Shown in pieces: positions 22,140-32,500 of a DNA stretch of 64,000 nt. The notes under the pieces were generated by a model. The model was not told the origin of the DNA and searched no databases. It saw only the letters and a program-made list of their open reading frames with translations. Source of the DNA: Malus domestica (lineage: Eukaryota > Streptophyta > Magnoliopsida > Rosales > Rosaceae); NCBI RefSeq assembly GCF_042453785.1, contig NC_091674.1:29895501-29959500 (forward strand), in the 5' to 3' direction. The position numbers and the translations under genes were made by a program. How positions within the stretch are numbered: position 1 is the stretch's first letter; each line of letters begins with the position of its first letter.

Positions 22140-22565
22140 GAAACCACTACACTAAAAAGCACCACCTAGCACCGCCTTCCAATTAATTTTTAGGCATTTG
22201 AAAATTAAGAAATGGCACCTAAGCTTTCTCAGGTGTCCGACTAGGCGCCGACTTTGCCCGCCTAGACCCGCCTAGGTCATGACTCTTATTTAGATGGAAA
22301 ATATAAAACTTTTATTTTGCATTTTATTTTTATTTAATAAATTGTAAGAGACTTGTTGAATACTTGAATGAACACCTTGGTCCCCATATTTTTAACATGT
22401 TTTAATACTTTAATCTATATGTCATTTTATTTTATATAATACAATTACATATTTTTTTATGTATAAATAGACACTTAAATCCACCTAGTCTGCCCTGCCT
22501 AGCCGCCTAACTACTAGACCCTAACTCACTGCCCGACTAGCGATTAATGTCTTTTAAAACCTTAG
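22140..22565. repeat. 'GCCTAGGCG' repeat element, copy A
   Basis: Repeated CGCCTAG/CCGCCTAGG motifs at one end (22,230-22,275) and CCGCCTAACTACTAGACCC...AATGTCTTTTAAAACCTTA at the other. The second end matches, inverted, the sequence at 40,094-40,165, and a third copy is at 53,290-53,700. Non-coding dispersed element, class uncertain. Confidence 0.6.
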
Positions 22566-23468
22566 AGAAAACTATGGAGTACTTGCAGTGGGGTTACCAA
22601 CCATAGATGACCAATTGGGCTTGGAGTTGGACCCACTCTAGTGAAAGCCCAATGGAAACATCTTAAGCAGCGTTTAACTCCATTACCATTTTAGTACAGT
22701 ACTTCTATAAAGTGACAAAGTTGTGACCAAATGGAATTTATAACTTTAGGGATGTTATTATATAAATAAAAGTATAGTTAAAAATTATTTATTTGTTGAC
22801 TTATTTACCCTTAATAAATGCTAGTGTTTTCTAAATAGAATTTCTTGGGCGCCAAGTATTTTATTTCTTGCACATATGTACGTACAAGCTCAACGACATA
22901 GCATCAACTCTAAAAACTAAAGTATTGTCCCAAACTAATTTAGATAAATATTATAGTTCATCTTAAAATTTTTTGTGATATTGCATATTTTTTTACTGAT
23001 TGACAATCATTTTGTGGAGACGTGTTTCCTTAATTAAGATGAGATCAAGAAAAGTTATAACTTATTCTAATATGGAGTTCGTTACTATATATATATATAT
23101 TTAAGAATGTTATTCGTTTATTGAGCTTCTTTCAAAGCAATCAACCACCAATCCTTTTCTCAAGTCAAGTAATATAAAAAATAAATACAAAATCAACACA
23201 ATTATTATAATTTTGCATACATGGGATGGGATGTGAACTACTAATATAGTTTAAAATACATCTTATTATCAAGATTTTAGACTAATTTTATGTAAAATTA
23301 ATCAAAATTTTCCATTACGTCTTCTTCTTACACGTCTTCCATAATATTTTTATAGGTGATTATATGCCTTATATTGACATCGACAAGTACACGAAGGTTT
23401 GTGTTTATATATACATACAGGTTCTTTATGCAATGAAACTTCATATTTTTTATTATTTTTAAATAAGA
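22566..23468. other. gene-free AT-rich spacer
   Basis: Includes a short (AT)n near 23,087-23,101. Nothing recognised. Confidence 0.4.
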
Positions 23469-23781
23469 ATTAATTGTGGGATTCACTTTACATCAAACTT
23501 CAACAATCTGAACTGTTTATTTTGTAAGTTTCTATTCATAGATCATGCTTGTAAAAATTCAATTCAATCCGAAACCATTTGCCTATTTAATTATCACGAT
23601 GAAATTTCATTGTTTTTTATAGAACAAAGTGTTCATTAATTTCTTTGAACTCAATTAGATGTCTTAAATATTTCCGATTTAACTAATATTTTGCAAGGAT
23701 AATCTATGAGATGCAACTTGAAAAATAGACAGTTCAGATTATTGAAGTTCTATGTGGTGTGTGCCCCACAACTAATTATGT
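23469..23781. mobile_element. MITE with about 60-bp inverted ends
   Basis: The left end TTAATTGTGGGATTCACTTT...CTTCAACAATCTGAACTG is complementary to the right end CAGTTCAGATTATTGAAG...GCCCCACAACTAATTA. The interior is AT-rich and non-coding. Confidence 0.7.
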
Positions 23782-23804
23782 ATATGTAGGATGCATAATT
23801 ATAG

Positions 23805-24045
23805 CTCATTTGGAAATACTTTTAAAATGACTGAAATCGTTTTGGGAAAAATGCTTTTGAAACCAATCTTTTGTAAAAATCCAAGTGAATCCTAAAAAAA
23901 AAATGTACTTTTAAGTACTTCTTGCAAGAAACACATATCTAGTCATTCTTCTAAAAAGCAACTAAAGTGTTTTTGGAACTCAAAATCAATTTCACAAAAA
24001 ACGCTTCGAGTTATTTTAAAAAGACTTCTAAACGAACCCTTATAT
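23805..24045. repeat. MITE of the 'gcacttcaaaacgaacc' family, second copy
   Basis: Ends CTCATTTGGAAATACTTTTA and ACTTCTAAACGAACCC, with 'cttgcaagaaacac' in the middle as in the copy at 9765-10005. Confidence 0.5.
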
Positions 24046-24493
24046 AACTTGAATATTAACTAGCTAATCAATTTGTTAAGAGCGATCATATAACAAAGTC
24101 ACTTTGTTAAGAGTCCAGATTAATACTTTGGATTCTGCTCCCACTCAAGGACATGGGGTAACCTATTCTTAACGAAAATTAAGAGACATAACTAAGTAGA
24201 AACTATATAAAGTCGAAAGAAACGGTGAAGATCACTTCCGATTCTATAAGTGTTTCTTTAAAAAAAATCCCTGATTCAATATGTCATATCTAGACCTTCC
24301 AGTGCCGTTAGTAAACGTTGAAAAGAAATCTTGTATAATTGTTCGATTCATTGGTTGTCTTGCCGTGCCATGCCCGAAGAAGGTTAAGATGACAAGAAAG
24401 CCACCATGATGTAAAACCAGTTTTTTTTAATATGAACATGCACTAAAAATGCTATCATGTAATCTTCAAAATGTAATTTCTAAATTACAGTTG

Positions 24494-24751
24494 AATATCA
24501 GAGTGCGCAACGGACAAAACTAACAAGAATAATAAGAATATTATTAAACTAACAAGAATGCCAGAACGGCTACAAAACCCTAAGATACTACATTGTGACT
24601 GACTTAATTCTCAAATGAATAACAAGCAAGATATTTATAATAAACTAACCCTAATCCTAAAAGGTAAGAAATCAAAACCCTAATGCTAACGGGCTAAGCC
24701 AATAAAACTAAGCATTCAAATAAACCTAAATATACTAATATTTTCCAACAG
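24494..24751 (-). mobile_element. probable short solo LTR
   Basis: Read on the minus strand it starts TGTTGGAAAATATTAG, has a TATA-like TTATAAATATCTTGC in the middle and ends with CA (ATATTCA). This is the form of a plant LTR, but no internal region or matching second LTR is present, and I could not find a clean target duplication. Confidence 0.4.
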
Positions 24752-24958
24752 TTTTCATAACATATGATCAGTGTAGAATGATTCATTTAGAATGTCAACA
24801 ACAAAGCAACGAGGTGCATACGTGTCCTTGCTCTTACTGGAAGATATATTTGTTGAGGACAAAACCTATCACTCCTCAATACGTTATTATGTATCATAGT
24901 TAAGAATATTCCCATACTGTGATCATCATCGGGAAGTTAAAAGTTCATTGCGTGCAAT

Positions 24959-24961
<3 letters not shown>

Positions 24962-24990
<29 letters not shown>
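24962..24990. repeat. (GA)n microsatellite
   Basis: About 14 GA units just beyond the 3' side of the MIR319-type precursor. Confidence 0.9.
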
Positions 24991-24992
<2 letters not shown>

Positions 24993-25094
24993 TCATTTTC
25001 TAGCATTGAGAGAGAAGAGAGCGAGGGGAAGAGCTAGATTACTTGCATTATAAGCGATCGATCTTGAGGAGTTGATATCGATATGTGAATATGA

Positions 25095-25375
25095 TGGATC
25101 GACGGAGAGGGGAGCTCCCTTCGGTCCAATTCAGAGGTCTGAGGAGTGGCTAGAGCTGTCATCTCATGCATTTGGCTGCTCCCTTTATATTTCCCAACCC
25201 TAGTAGCCTGCTGTGCTGCCTGCGCAGTTGTAGAACTCAATTCAATTAGCCGTTGCACGAGAGATGACCGATATAACGAGTGTTAAGGGTTTGGCATGGT
25301 GCACGGTGTGGGAGCAACTTCTTCCGCGTTCTTAGCCCGCCCAGTGGACTCAAGGGAGCTCCGGCCACCACCGGC
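25095..25375 (-). ncRNA. MIR319: MIR319-family microRNA precursor
   Basis: On the minus strand the mature arm reads TTGGACCGAAGGGAGCTCCC (plus a final C), the complement of 25109-25129. The opposite arm, about 25343-25363, reads GGAGCTCCCTTGAGTCCACT, which pairs with it with only a two-base mismatch. This matches the Arabidopsis MIR319 layout, with the star strand on the 5' arm, the miRNA on the 3' arm and a long loop of about 210 bases. Further up the stem GTTGCTCCC (5' side) pairs with GGGAGCAGC (3' side), giving the extended stem expected for loop-to-base processing. The mature form differs from the usual TTGGACTGAAGG at position 7 (C for T). miR319 targets TCP4-type growth regulators. Transcription runs leftward, so the promoter should lie above 25,400. 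Confidence 0.85.
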
Positions 25376-27141
25376 TTCATCACGCCACATTAACAGAGTC
25401 AAGTGCATTATTTTCTTTTCTTTCTGTTGTCTGCTCTAAAGACCAACTATTCTCATCGTTGTCATATTCTTGTCGCTGAAAATCGTCGGATGTTACTCAT
25501 ACTACCTTAATTTTCATTAAGGTTTGATTAATCTGCTTGACAGGAAAGAAGAAAATAAAGTTGGAGACTTGGAGCTAGCGGGGATGATGTGGTTTTACTC
25601 AACAGAAGAACGCGTGCTCCGGATGAAATTGAAAACTTTTCGGGTTTTCCGATTTTCTTCTTCCGATCACCCTGCATGTTAAACTACCAACACTTTGAAG
25701 TACTTGGCAAGTGTCGGGTTACAACCTTCGAGTTGAGAGGAGCAACAATTGCCGAAAGGACCGCAATCAAAACACAAATTGTAATGCTTTAGAGAATTAG
25801 CAACTGTTTTTCCTTGACACTTGAGTGTGCTCAAGATTTATGATCCATTCATTCATACATAACAAAAAACAAGAAACTTATTTTTTTTCTATCTAGGCAG
25901 AGCCCTAGTTGAAATCGAGATTTTTGGAAGCTAACAAACGAGATAATCTAGTGAAACGTCGAAGCCTGAAATCTGTAACAACAAAGAAGAGATAAGACTG
26001 GTCTTACAAAGTCTAGAGATGATAACAGACAACGAAATCGTGATGTTGTGATCCCCAACTTCCCTCCAATTTCTGCATTTCACTGCAGCCCAAACTTACT
26101 CACCTGCACGAAGAAAACATAATAAGTAAACCAACTATAACCGCCGACCTCTTCATTCACGTGCAACATTGAACATATCACACCACAGAAATTTTGGACT
26201 CCAAGTCGAGTAACAAATTTCACAATTCGTGTTAAATCTGCATGAAGAGTGATGCTAGCAAAGCTCAGTATTCATGTCATTCAACAAATTTGACTTAATG
26301 TTCAAAACAAAATGAAGGTTCATAGCAAGATTGCCCAAGCAACTTTCTTAGCTCCATAACTCTACTCCAAAATCAAAATCAAATGAGTAGATTGAGAGAC
26401 TTGAAGATCATACCACCAACAGGCCTGAACACCAGAATGCATATATACAGACAATATTCTCGTGCTTTATGCTTTCTCAAGTTGAACCATTACCGATTTG
26501 TTTACCATAACTCTGTTTCCAAAAGTCACCGTAGACCCTACCAAATTAAAGATGATAAGCATTCCAAGTTGAAGACTTTCAACTTGCTCAAGACCTTTCA
26601 ATGAACCGTCCAAAAACTTAGTCGCGAAAAAAAAGACATTATATGCGAAGAATCATAAAGGAAAAATGCCCCATAATGCAATAAAGGAAGTTGCAGGGGT
26701 ACATCCCCGGAAGTTTGTAGATTCATGTCTTTGGTTTTATGGTCCAAATGTTCTCATGTTTATTATCTGAATCGAAGTATCGCTAGGTAGCAAAGATTCA
26801 TCAGAATTGGATTGAGCATTCTATCAATTCTCAAAAACTAAAACTGTTAAGCATTTGTTCCTGCTGACAGTCTCGTTTCGATCCAAGTGTTCTCATGTTT
26901 TGTAGTGTTTTCTGTTTGAATAAAACTCCAACCTAAAACCCTAAATCATATGCCTCACCAGACTAAAAAAACGAAAACCCGAGTCTTAATTCGCAGCAGG
27001 AACGAGCAAATGGAATCGAAAAGCCCCAAACTTGATTAAAATTACACCCCAAAAACTGAAATTTCAAATCCAAACAAAAAAAATTGCAATCACATTATCA
27101 AATTGGGAGCTCAAAACACAAGAAACAGTACCTGAAACCGA
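25376..27141. other. spacer and probable 3'UTR of the NDUFB10 gene
   Basis: No protein gene recognised. On the minus strand a GTACTG donor at 27,131 after the NDUFB10 stop, and a possible acceptor (CTTCGTGCAG) near 26,105-26,115, would allow a 3'UTR intron of about 1 kb. This is a guess from splice motifs only. Confidence 0.35.
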
Positions 27142-27547
27142 TCACTCGGACTCCACCGGCTCCGGCTTCGGACCTGAAATTCCCAAAAACAAAAACAAAA
27201 AGTCAATTAATTAAGAAAACTGGCCAATGACGGGAAAGGATAGGGTACGCTGGCGGACCATGGAACTCGTAAGGACGGTGGTCCTTCCCCCAACCGATGC
27301 CGCGAGTGGACTCGAGGTACTGGTGGACGAGGTGGCGGCACTTCTGGAGGTGGTTAACGCCTTCGATGCGGTAGCACCACCGGAGTTTCTCCCTGATGAT
27401 CTTGGCCTTCTCGATGTCGATCCACTTCTCCCGCACCAAGTGCTCCCTCATCTCCAGCATCGCCACCGGGTCCTTGTACGGATTCGCCGGATCGAAGTCG
27501 TCCGGCGGCGACTCGTCGAAGTCCACCACTCCCTTCTTCCGCCCCAT
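27142..27547 (-). CDS. NADH dehydrogenase (complex I) subunit NDUFB10 / PDSW-like
   Basis: An accessory subunit of mitochondrial complex I, in the membrane arm. There are two coding exons on the minus strand: 27259-27547 and 27142-27173. The intron donor is GTCCGC and the acceptor ATTTCAG. The joined product is 106 aa, the length I recall for Arabidopsis homologues. It begins MGRKKGVVDFDESPPDDFDP, has NPYKDPVAMLEMREHLVREK, then a Cys pair (WCYRIEGVNHLQKCRHLV, CX11C) probably oxidised in the intermembrane space. It ends with a short acidic tail (HGPKPEPVESE). Reading through the intron gives a false 114-aa product. There is no presequence, as usual for this subunit. Confidence 0.9.
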
Positions 27548-27559
27548 TTTTCTCGCGCA

Positions 27560-28117
27560 GTTTTGGATTGCTCACTCTCTCTCCGTTTTGGCTCCGTTTC
27601 GGCTTGAAGTCTGCAGCTGCTTCGGGTTGTTGAGCTTTTGGGTGTTTGGGCTTACGATTTATTAGGCTCTGGTTTTGGGCTCATCTCCATTGATAAAGCA
27701 CTAGGCCCATTAGATTGACAAGAAAAATAGTATTTTCTCAATTCGATCTTGGCCATCCATTTTTTTCTGTTTAGTAGTCCGGACTATTGAAGAAAAATTG
27801 ATAAGAAAACATGTTCACTTTGAAGTGTATTTCCATGTTAGTGATTTTTACACTCTCTTTTCATCTCTTCCCACTATTTGAACTTGAGCGCAGGTGATTT
27901 GGTATACTTCCTTGACCAACTCGTCTAACCTGCATCTGCCTAATTAAGAGAGAGAGAGGGGGAAAAAAGAGTGCAAAAGAAGAAACGATAGTGATAATTA
28001 GTATCCGCTTCGTCTTCTAATAGGCTTTGAATCCGTGTGATTGCTCGAGAGCAACTTAAAATATTATTCACATCCATCTTTGATATTTGTGATACGCAAA
28101 ATGTTATGGGAAAAGGT
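27560..28117. other. spacer, no gene seen
   Basis: Bidirectional upstream region between the NDUFB10 gene (leftward) and repeats. Nothing else recognised. Confidence 0.4.
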
Positions 28118-28305
28118 TCCTCTTTGTGGGGATCGGAAGATCAATTAATCATATCCGTTCATCGTACATCATGCGATCAGAAATCATTTTAAATTTTAAA
28201 TTTAAAATTGAATATAAATAATACCTAACGAAAACTGATTACACGATGTACGATGAACGAACATGATTGATGGATCCCCTGGATCCCCACAAGGAGGATC
28301 CGAAG
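28118..28305. mobile_element. MITE, family shared with 1889-2061
   Basis: Outer ends GTGGGGATC and GATCCCCAC are inverted. Inside, CGTTCATCGTACATCATGCG is complementary to CGATGTACGATGAACG. Core ATTTTAAATTTAAAAT. Matches the copy near 1.9 kb. Confidence 0.7.
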
Positions 28306-28329
28306 AGATCTTTTTCCAATGTTATGGTC

Positions 28330-28492
28330 GGAGCCCTTCATTTAGAATCCAAGTGCTTCCTAAAGCAACTTCTAGATTAAGTGCTTCATCCAAAAAACAC
28401 TTCTATGACTGATAATTACACGCTGTTAAAAACGATTTTAGTTGTCAAAAAGCTACTTTCAACCCTTCGGAACGCAATATGAAACAGATCCT
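28330..28492. repeat. fragment of the 'gcacttcaaaacgaacc' MITE family
   Basis: GTGCTTCCTAAAGCAACTTC and AAAAACACTTCTA phrases as in the copies at 9.8 and 23.9 kb. Confidence 0.4.
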
Positions 28493-29262
28493 TAACTCAC
28501 AGGCCACTAGTTTCTTGGGCGAACGATGGATTTGGGCCATGGAGGTGAAAATTCAAGACCAATTTCAACGTGCCATTGACGTCCACCAATAGGTAGCACA
28601 GAAGACGGAGGGGTGGAGGACAGGTGGCAGAAAACCAGCTGATGGGATTAGAGACGTAGAGGCGAGAGAGAGTTGTGCTCCTAATTTCACGCACTGGTTC
28701 TTAACTCTCTTGGAAGATCAACGGTGGAAACCAAAATACTCCAAACAAAGAACATCTGAACAAAACATGATTAAAAGTAGAAATAATTAAAGTAAATGGA
28801 TCAAAAAAATTGGTTTAGCCTTAATCAACGCCGCATTAGCTTGAAGTCTCTCTGAGTTTTCTCAGGTGGGATTCTGTTTCTTTTCTTTAATTCACATTTT
28901 ATTGAGTAGTTACGCCCGTTTGATAACCATTTTGTTTTTATGTTTCGTATGAATAGTTAAGGGCATCATGTTTGATAACCATGTTGTTTACATGTTTCGT
29001 ATGAATAGTCAAGGGCGTGCTTGATAACCATTTCGTTTTTAGGTTTTGTTTTTTTTCGTAATCAGTTGTTCAATGGATATGGGTTCTAAGTCAAGTTTGT
29101 TCCATATAGAAGTTCTGTTGTAGCCAGTGTGCAGCTCGGGCAAATTGTCTCTCGCATTTTGTGATTGCTATTTTATCTTTGATTTTCGAAGTTCGAACCT
29201 GCCATGTTCATAAGTTTTTCGTTTCTTTTGAATACGGTAATCAGTAACTTGTGTATATGCAG

Positions 29263-29289
29263 TGAATATATATATATATATATATATAC
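29263..29289. repeat. (AT)n microsatellite in the kinesin 5' leader intron
   Basis: About 12 TA units followed by GTATGTATATATG and a short GT run. Lies between a likely leader donor (CTCAGGTGGG near 28,865) and the acceptor before the start codon (CTCGCAG at 29,479). Confidence 0.8.
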
Positions 29290-29567
29290 ACATGTATGTA
29301 TATATGTTTGTGTGTGTGTATATGATTGCTGGTGCAACCCCTCCTTAATCTTCATCTTCTTTCGTTTGGGACGCGATAGCATTTCTACTCCGTGTTTGTT
29401 TCTTCGAGAGATTGTTTGTTCGCTTTACGCGGTTCATTGTTAGTACCCTTACATCAGTAATGTGTTTCCAACTCGCAGGGTTGCTCTTATTAAACAGAGG
29501 ATTGATGTTGCTTAGCATGAGTTTTATAGTTGAGCTCCGAAGCTAGTCCACGCCCAAGTAGCTGATC

Positions 29568-32500
29568 ATGGATTCCGCATCCAACTACAGCAGAAAAGAA
29601 AATGGAGGAACCAGCAGCTCAAGTGTTCCTGCTACCGGGAATAGTTTCGAACAAGTTGTAAATGGTAATGATGAGACTGAAGGTAAGGAAATCTAGCCAT
29701 CTCCACTTGTTCCCGATATACTTCTCCAATGCTTAATGATCTAAATTTTTTTTTCTCCCTTGAGTTTATATTGCAGGCAAGCGGCGAGCATACTTAGTAG
29801 AATGGTTAAATAGTTTAGTTCCTAATCTAGGTTTACCAACAGCTGCTTCTGATGAGGACTTGAGATCGTGCTTGATCGATGGTACTGTTTTATGTTGGAT
29901 ATTGAACAAGCTTAGACCTGGTCTTGTTGATGAGGTGAGTTGATAACTTGATAGGCCTTCCCCACCCTTTTTTTATTGAAGAGTTTTTTCGACAAGGTGG
30001 TGATCGAATGTCTGGTTTTGTACTTTCAATGTTCATAGAACTTGGTTCCACCCTCGGAAAAAGTTGCAAGGTTTCTGGCAGCTATGGATGCGCTAGGGCT
30101 GCCGAAGTTTGATATGTCCGACCTAGAGAAGGTACCTATCAATGTAATTTGTGTGCATACAGATCCCTTGCAACGTGCACATGATATCTAGTTTTTAGTT
30201 TGCTGACATTCAATATGGTTTTCATTTTTCGGGATTAATATTATGCAGGGTTGTATGAAGGCTGTCACAGAATGTCTTTTAACACTTAAAGCACAATTTA
30301 TGCCAAATGTCATGGGTTATGGTGTATCTATAACTAGTCCGACGACTAAATCTGGCAGCCAATCTTCCCGTGTCCAGCTTCCTCCATTATCTGTAGATGA
30401 CATGCGGAAGGTCTTGTCTGAGTCAAAATTTCATCGCGCATTGCGTAGTCCTGTTATGTCAGGAGGTCTGGCTATTGTCTTGAACAGATCAAAATTTATT
30501 TTTGCCGATGTACTTTTATATGTTTAAGTTGATAAACTTTTACATAATGTTTTCGTCATTCAAACAGTTGGTGCTTGACGCAAATTTACCTTGTGCAGAG
30601 ACGTCACCTTTACTCATGCATCATGTCGGACATAAGTTCCACGAGGTGTTTCAGTTGAAGCAAGGAGGCTACGCGGATCTTCCTGCTGCGAAAATTTCAG
30701 AAATGATGAAACCAAACAGTTTAGATGTAAGTCCTCGGTGGACCCTGAAATTGAATCGGATTTTCCTTTTGTGATCCCTTCAGTTTAATCTATTTTTAAT
30801 GCACTTCAGCATCTCTTGTTGCAGAACGCTCCAACGCAGTCACTTTTGAGTGTCGTAAATGGAATCCTCGATGAAAGTGTTGAAAGAAAGAATGGTGAAA
30901 TACCCCAGGTATGGAAATCCGAAAGCACAAGATTGTTAAAACATAAGTTCATCTATACAAATACCAGTATGTACAATATTCAAGAAATGTACATTTTGAA
31001 ATCTGCTCTGACACATTGCGATTTTTGCACAGCGTGTGTCTTGTCTTCTGCGAAAAGTTGTCCAGGAGATTGAGCGGCGAATATCAACTCAAGCGGAGCA
31101 TTTAAGAACTGTAATATGCTTTTATGAATACTTTTCACTGCTAGCCTTACTAAGAAGTGCTTTGTGTTAACTTCGTTATGGTTTCGTGCAGCAAAACAAC
31201 CTTTTTAAGGCTCGTGAAGAGAAATACCAGTCAAGAATCCGAGTACTTGAAACACTTGCATCCGGAACCAGTGAGGAAAGTGAGGTATGAAACATTTTTC
31301 GAGAAATTAGATCAGGAGTTGACAGCTTCTCGTAAACATGTTTCAATGTGGTACCAATGTCTTATTTTCAAAGTGAAAATTTTCTGTTACAGCTTATCAT
31401 GAACCATCTTCAGCAAATAAAGGTATATTTCGCGGACAATAAAAATACATATTGATGGTGTTTAGCAGTCAAAGAATACGTATAATTTTACTTGTAAACT
31501 GCGGTTACGAAGCTTTTCTCATTTGATACATAAGTTTCTGAATATCTTTAAGTGGGAATGTTTTACAATTGGCAGAATGAGAGAACCCGAATGGAAGCAA
31601 AGAAGAAAACCGATGATGAGGATGTGATCAGATTAATGAAAGAGAAGGATCAATGCAACCTTGAAATTTCAGGATTGAGGCAAGAGTTGGATATAGCGAA
31701 AAAGACATATGACCTGCGTTGCTTGCAAATGGAAACGGAAGCAAAAGGTGCTAGAGCGGAGCTTGAAGAGAGGACAAAAGAACTTGAACGTCTCTTGGCA
31801 GCGTCGAGGAGTAAGGTGAAGGAGCTCCAGGAAAATTCCGAGTCAAAACATCAGTCTAATAAATCAGAACTTGAAGAGAGAGTAAAAGAACTTGAACGTT
31901 CTTTGGCAGAATCAAGGAATAAAGTGAAAGAACTCGAGGCAAGTTCCGAGTCCAAATATCAGTTTTCTAAAGCAGAGCTAGAAGGGAGAATAAAAGAACT
32001 TGAACGCCTCTTGGCAGATTCAAGGAATGAGGCGAAGCAGCTTTCAGCGAATTCAGAGTCGAAATATAAAAGTTGGACCAAGAAACTGCGTGTTTACCAG
32101 AGCTCTATGGATCTTCAACTTGGTTCACTAAAGGTATCTTTAGATCAAATTGTATTTCAAGATTTAATTGTATATGATGTACACATTCTAAATCAAGTTA
32201 TGAAACATTCAGGAATTAAGGTTATCTTCAGAATCCATTAAGCAAGAAGTTTTGACGGCAGGACAGAATTACGCGGTGAACTTTAATCACTTAGGTAGGG
32301 TTGTCTATCGAAAACTTCATCTGTTTCGCGCAGTTTGTGCTAGAAGAGTTTCATGCATTACAGCTTCGCTTTTCAGGAGTGAAGCTTCAAGCATTAGCAG
32401 ACGCGTCCGAGAACTATCATGCACTTCTCGCTGAAAATAGGAAGTTATTTAATGAAATTCAGGATTTAAGAGGTGCTACGAAATAAATTAGCGTTACTTT

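Noticed and set aside
25034-25258. 74-codon minus-strand frame
   Set aside because: Overlaps the MIR319 hairpin. No protein motif.
27227-27607. 126-codon plus-strand frame
   Set aside because: Antisense to the well-supported NDUFB10 exon.
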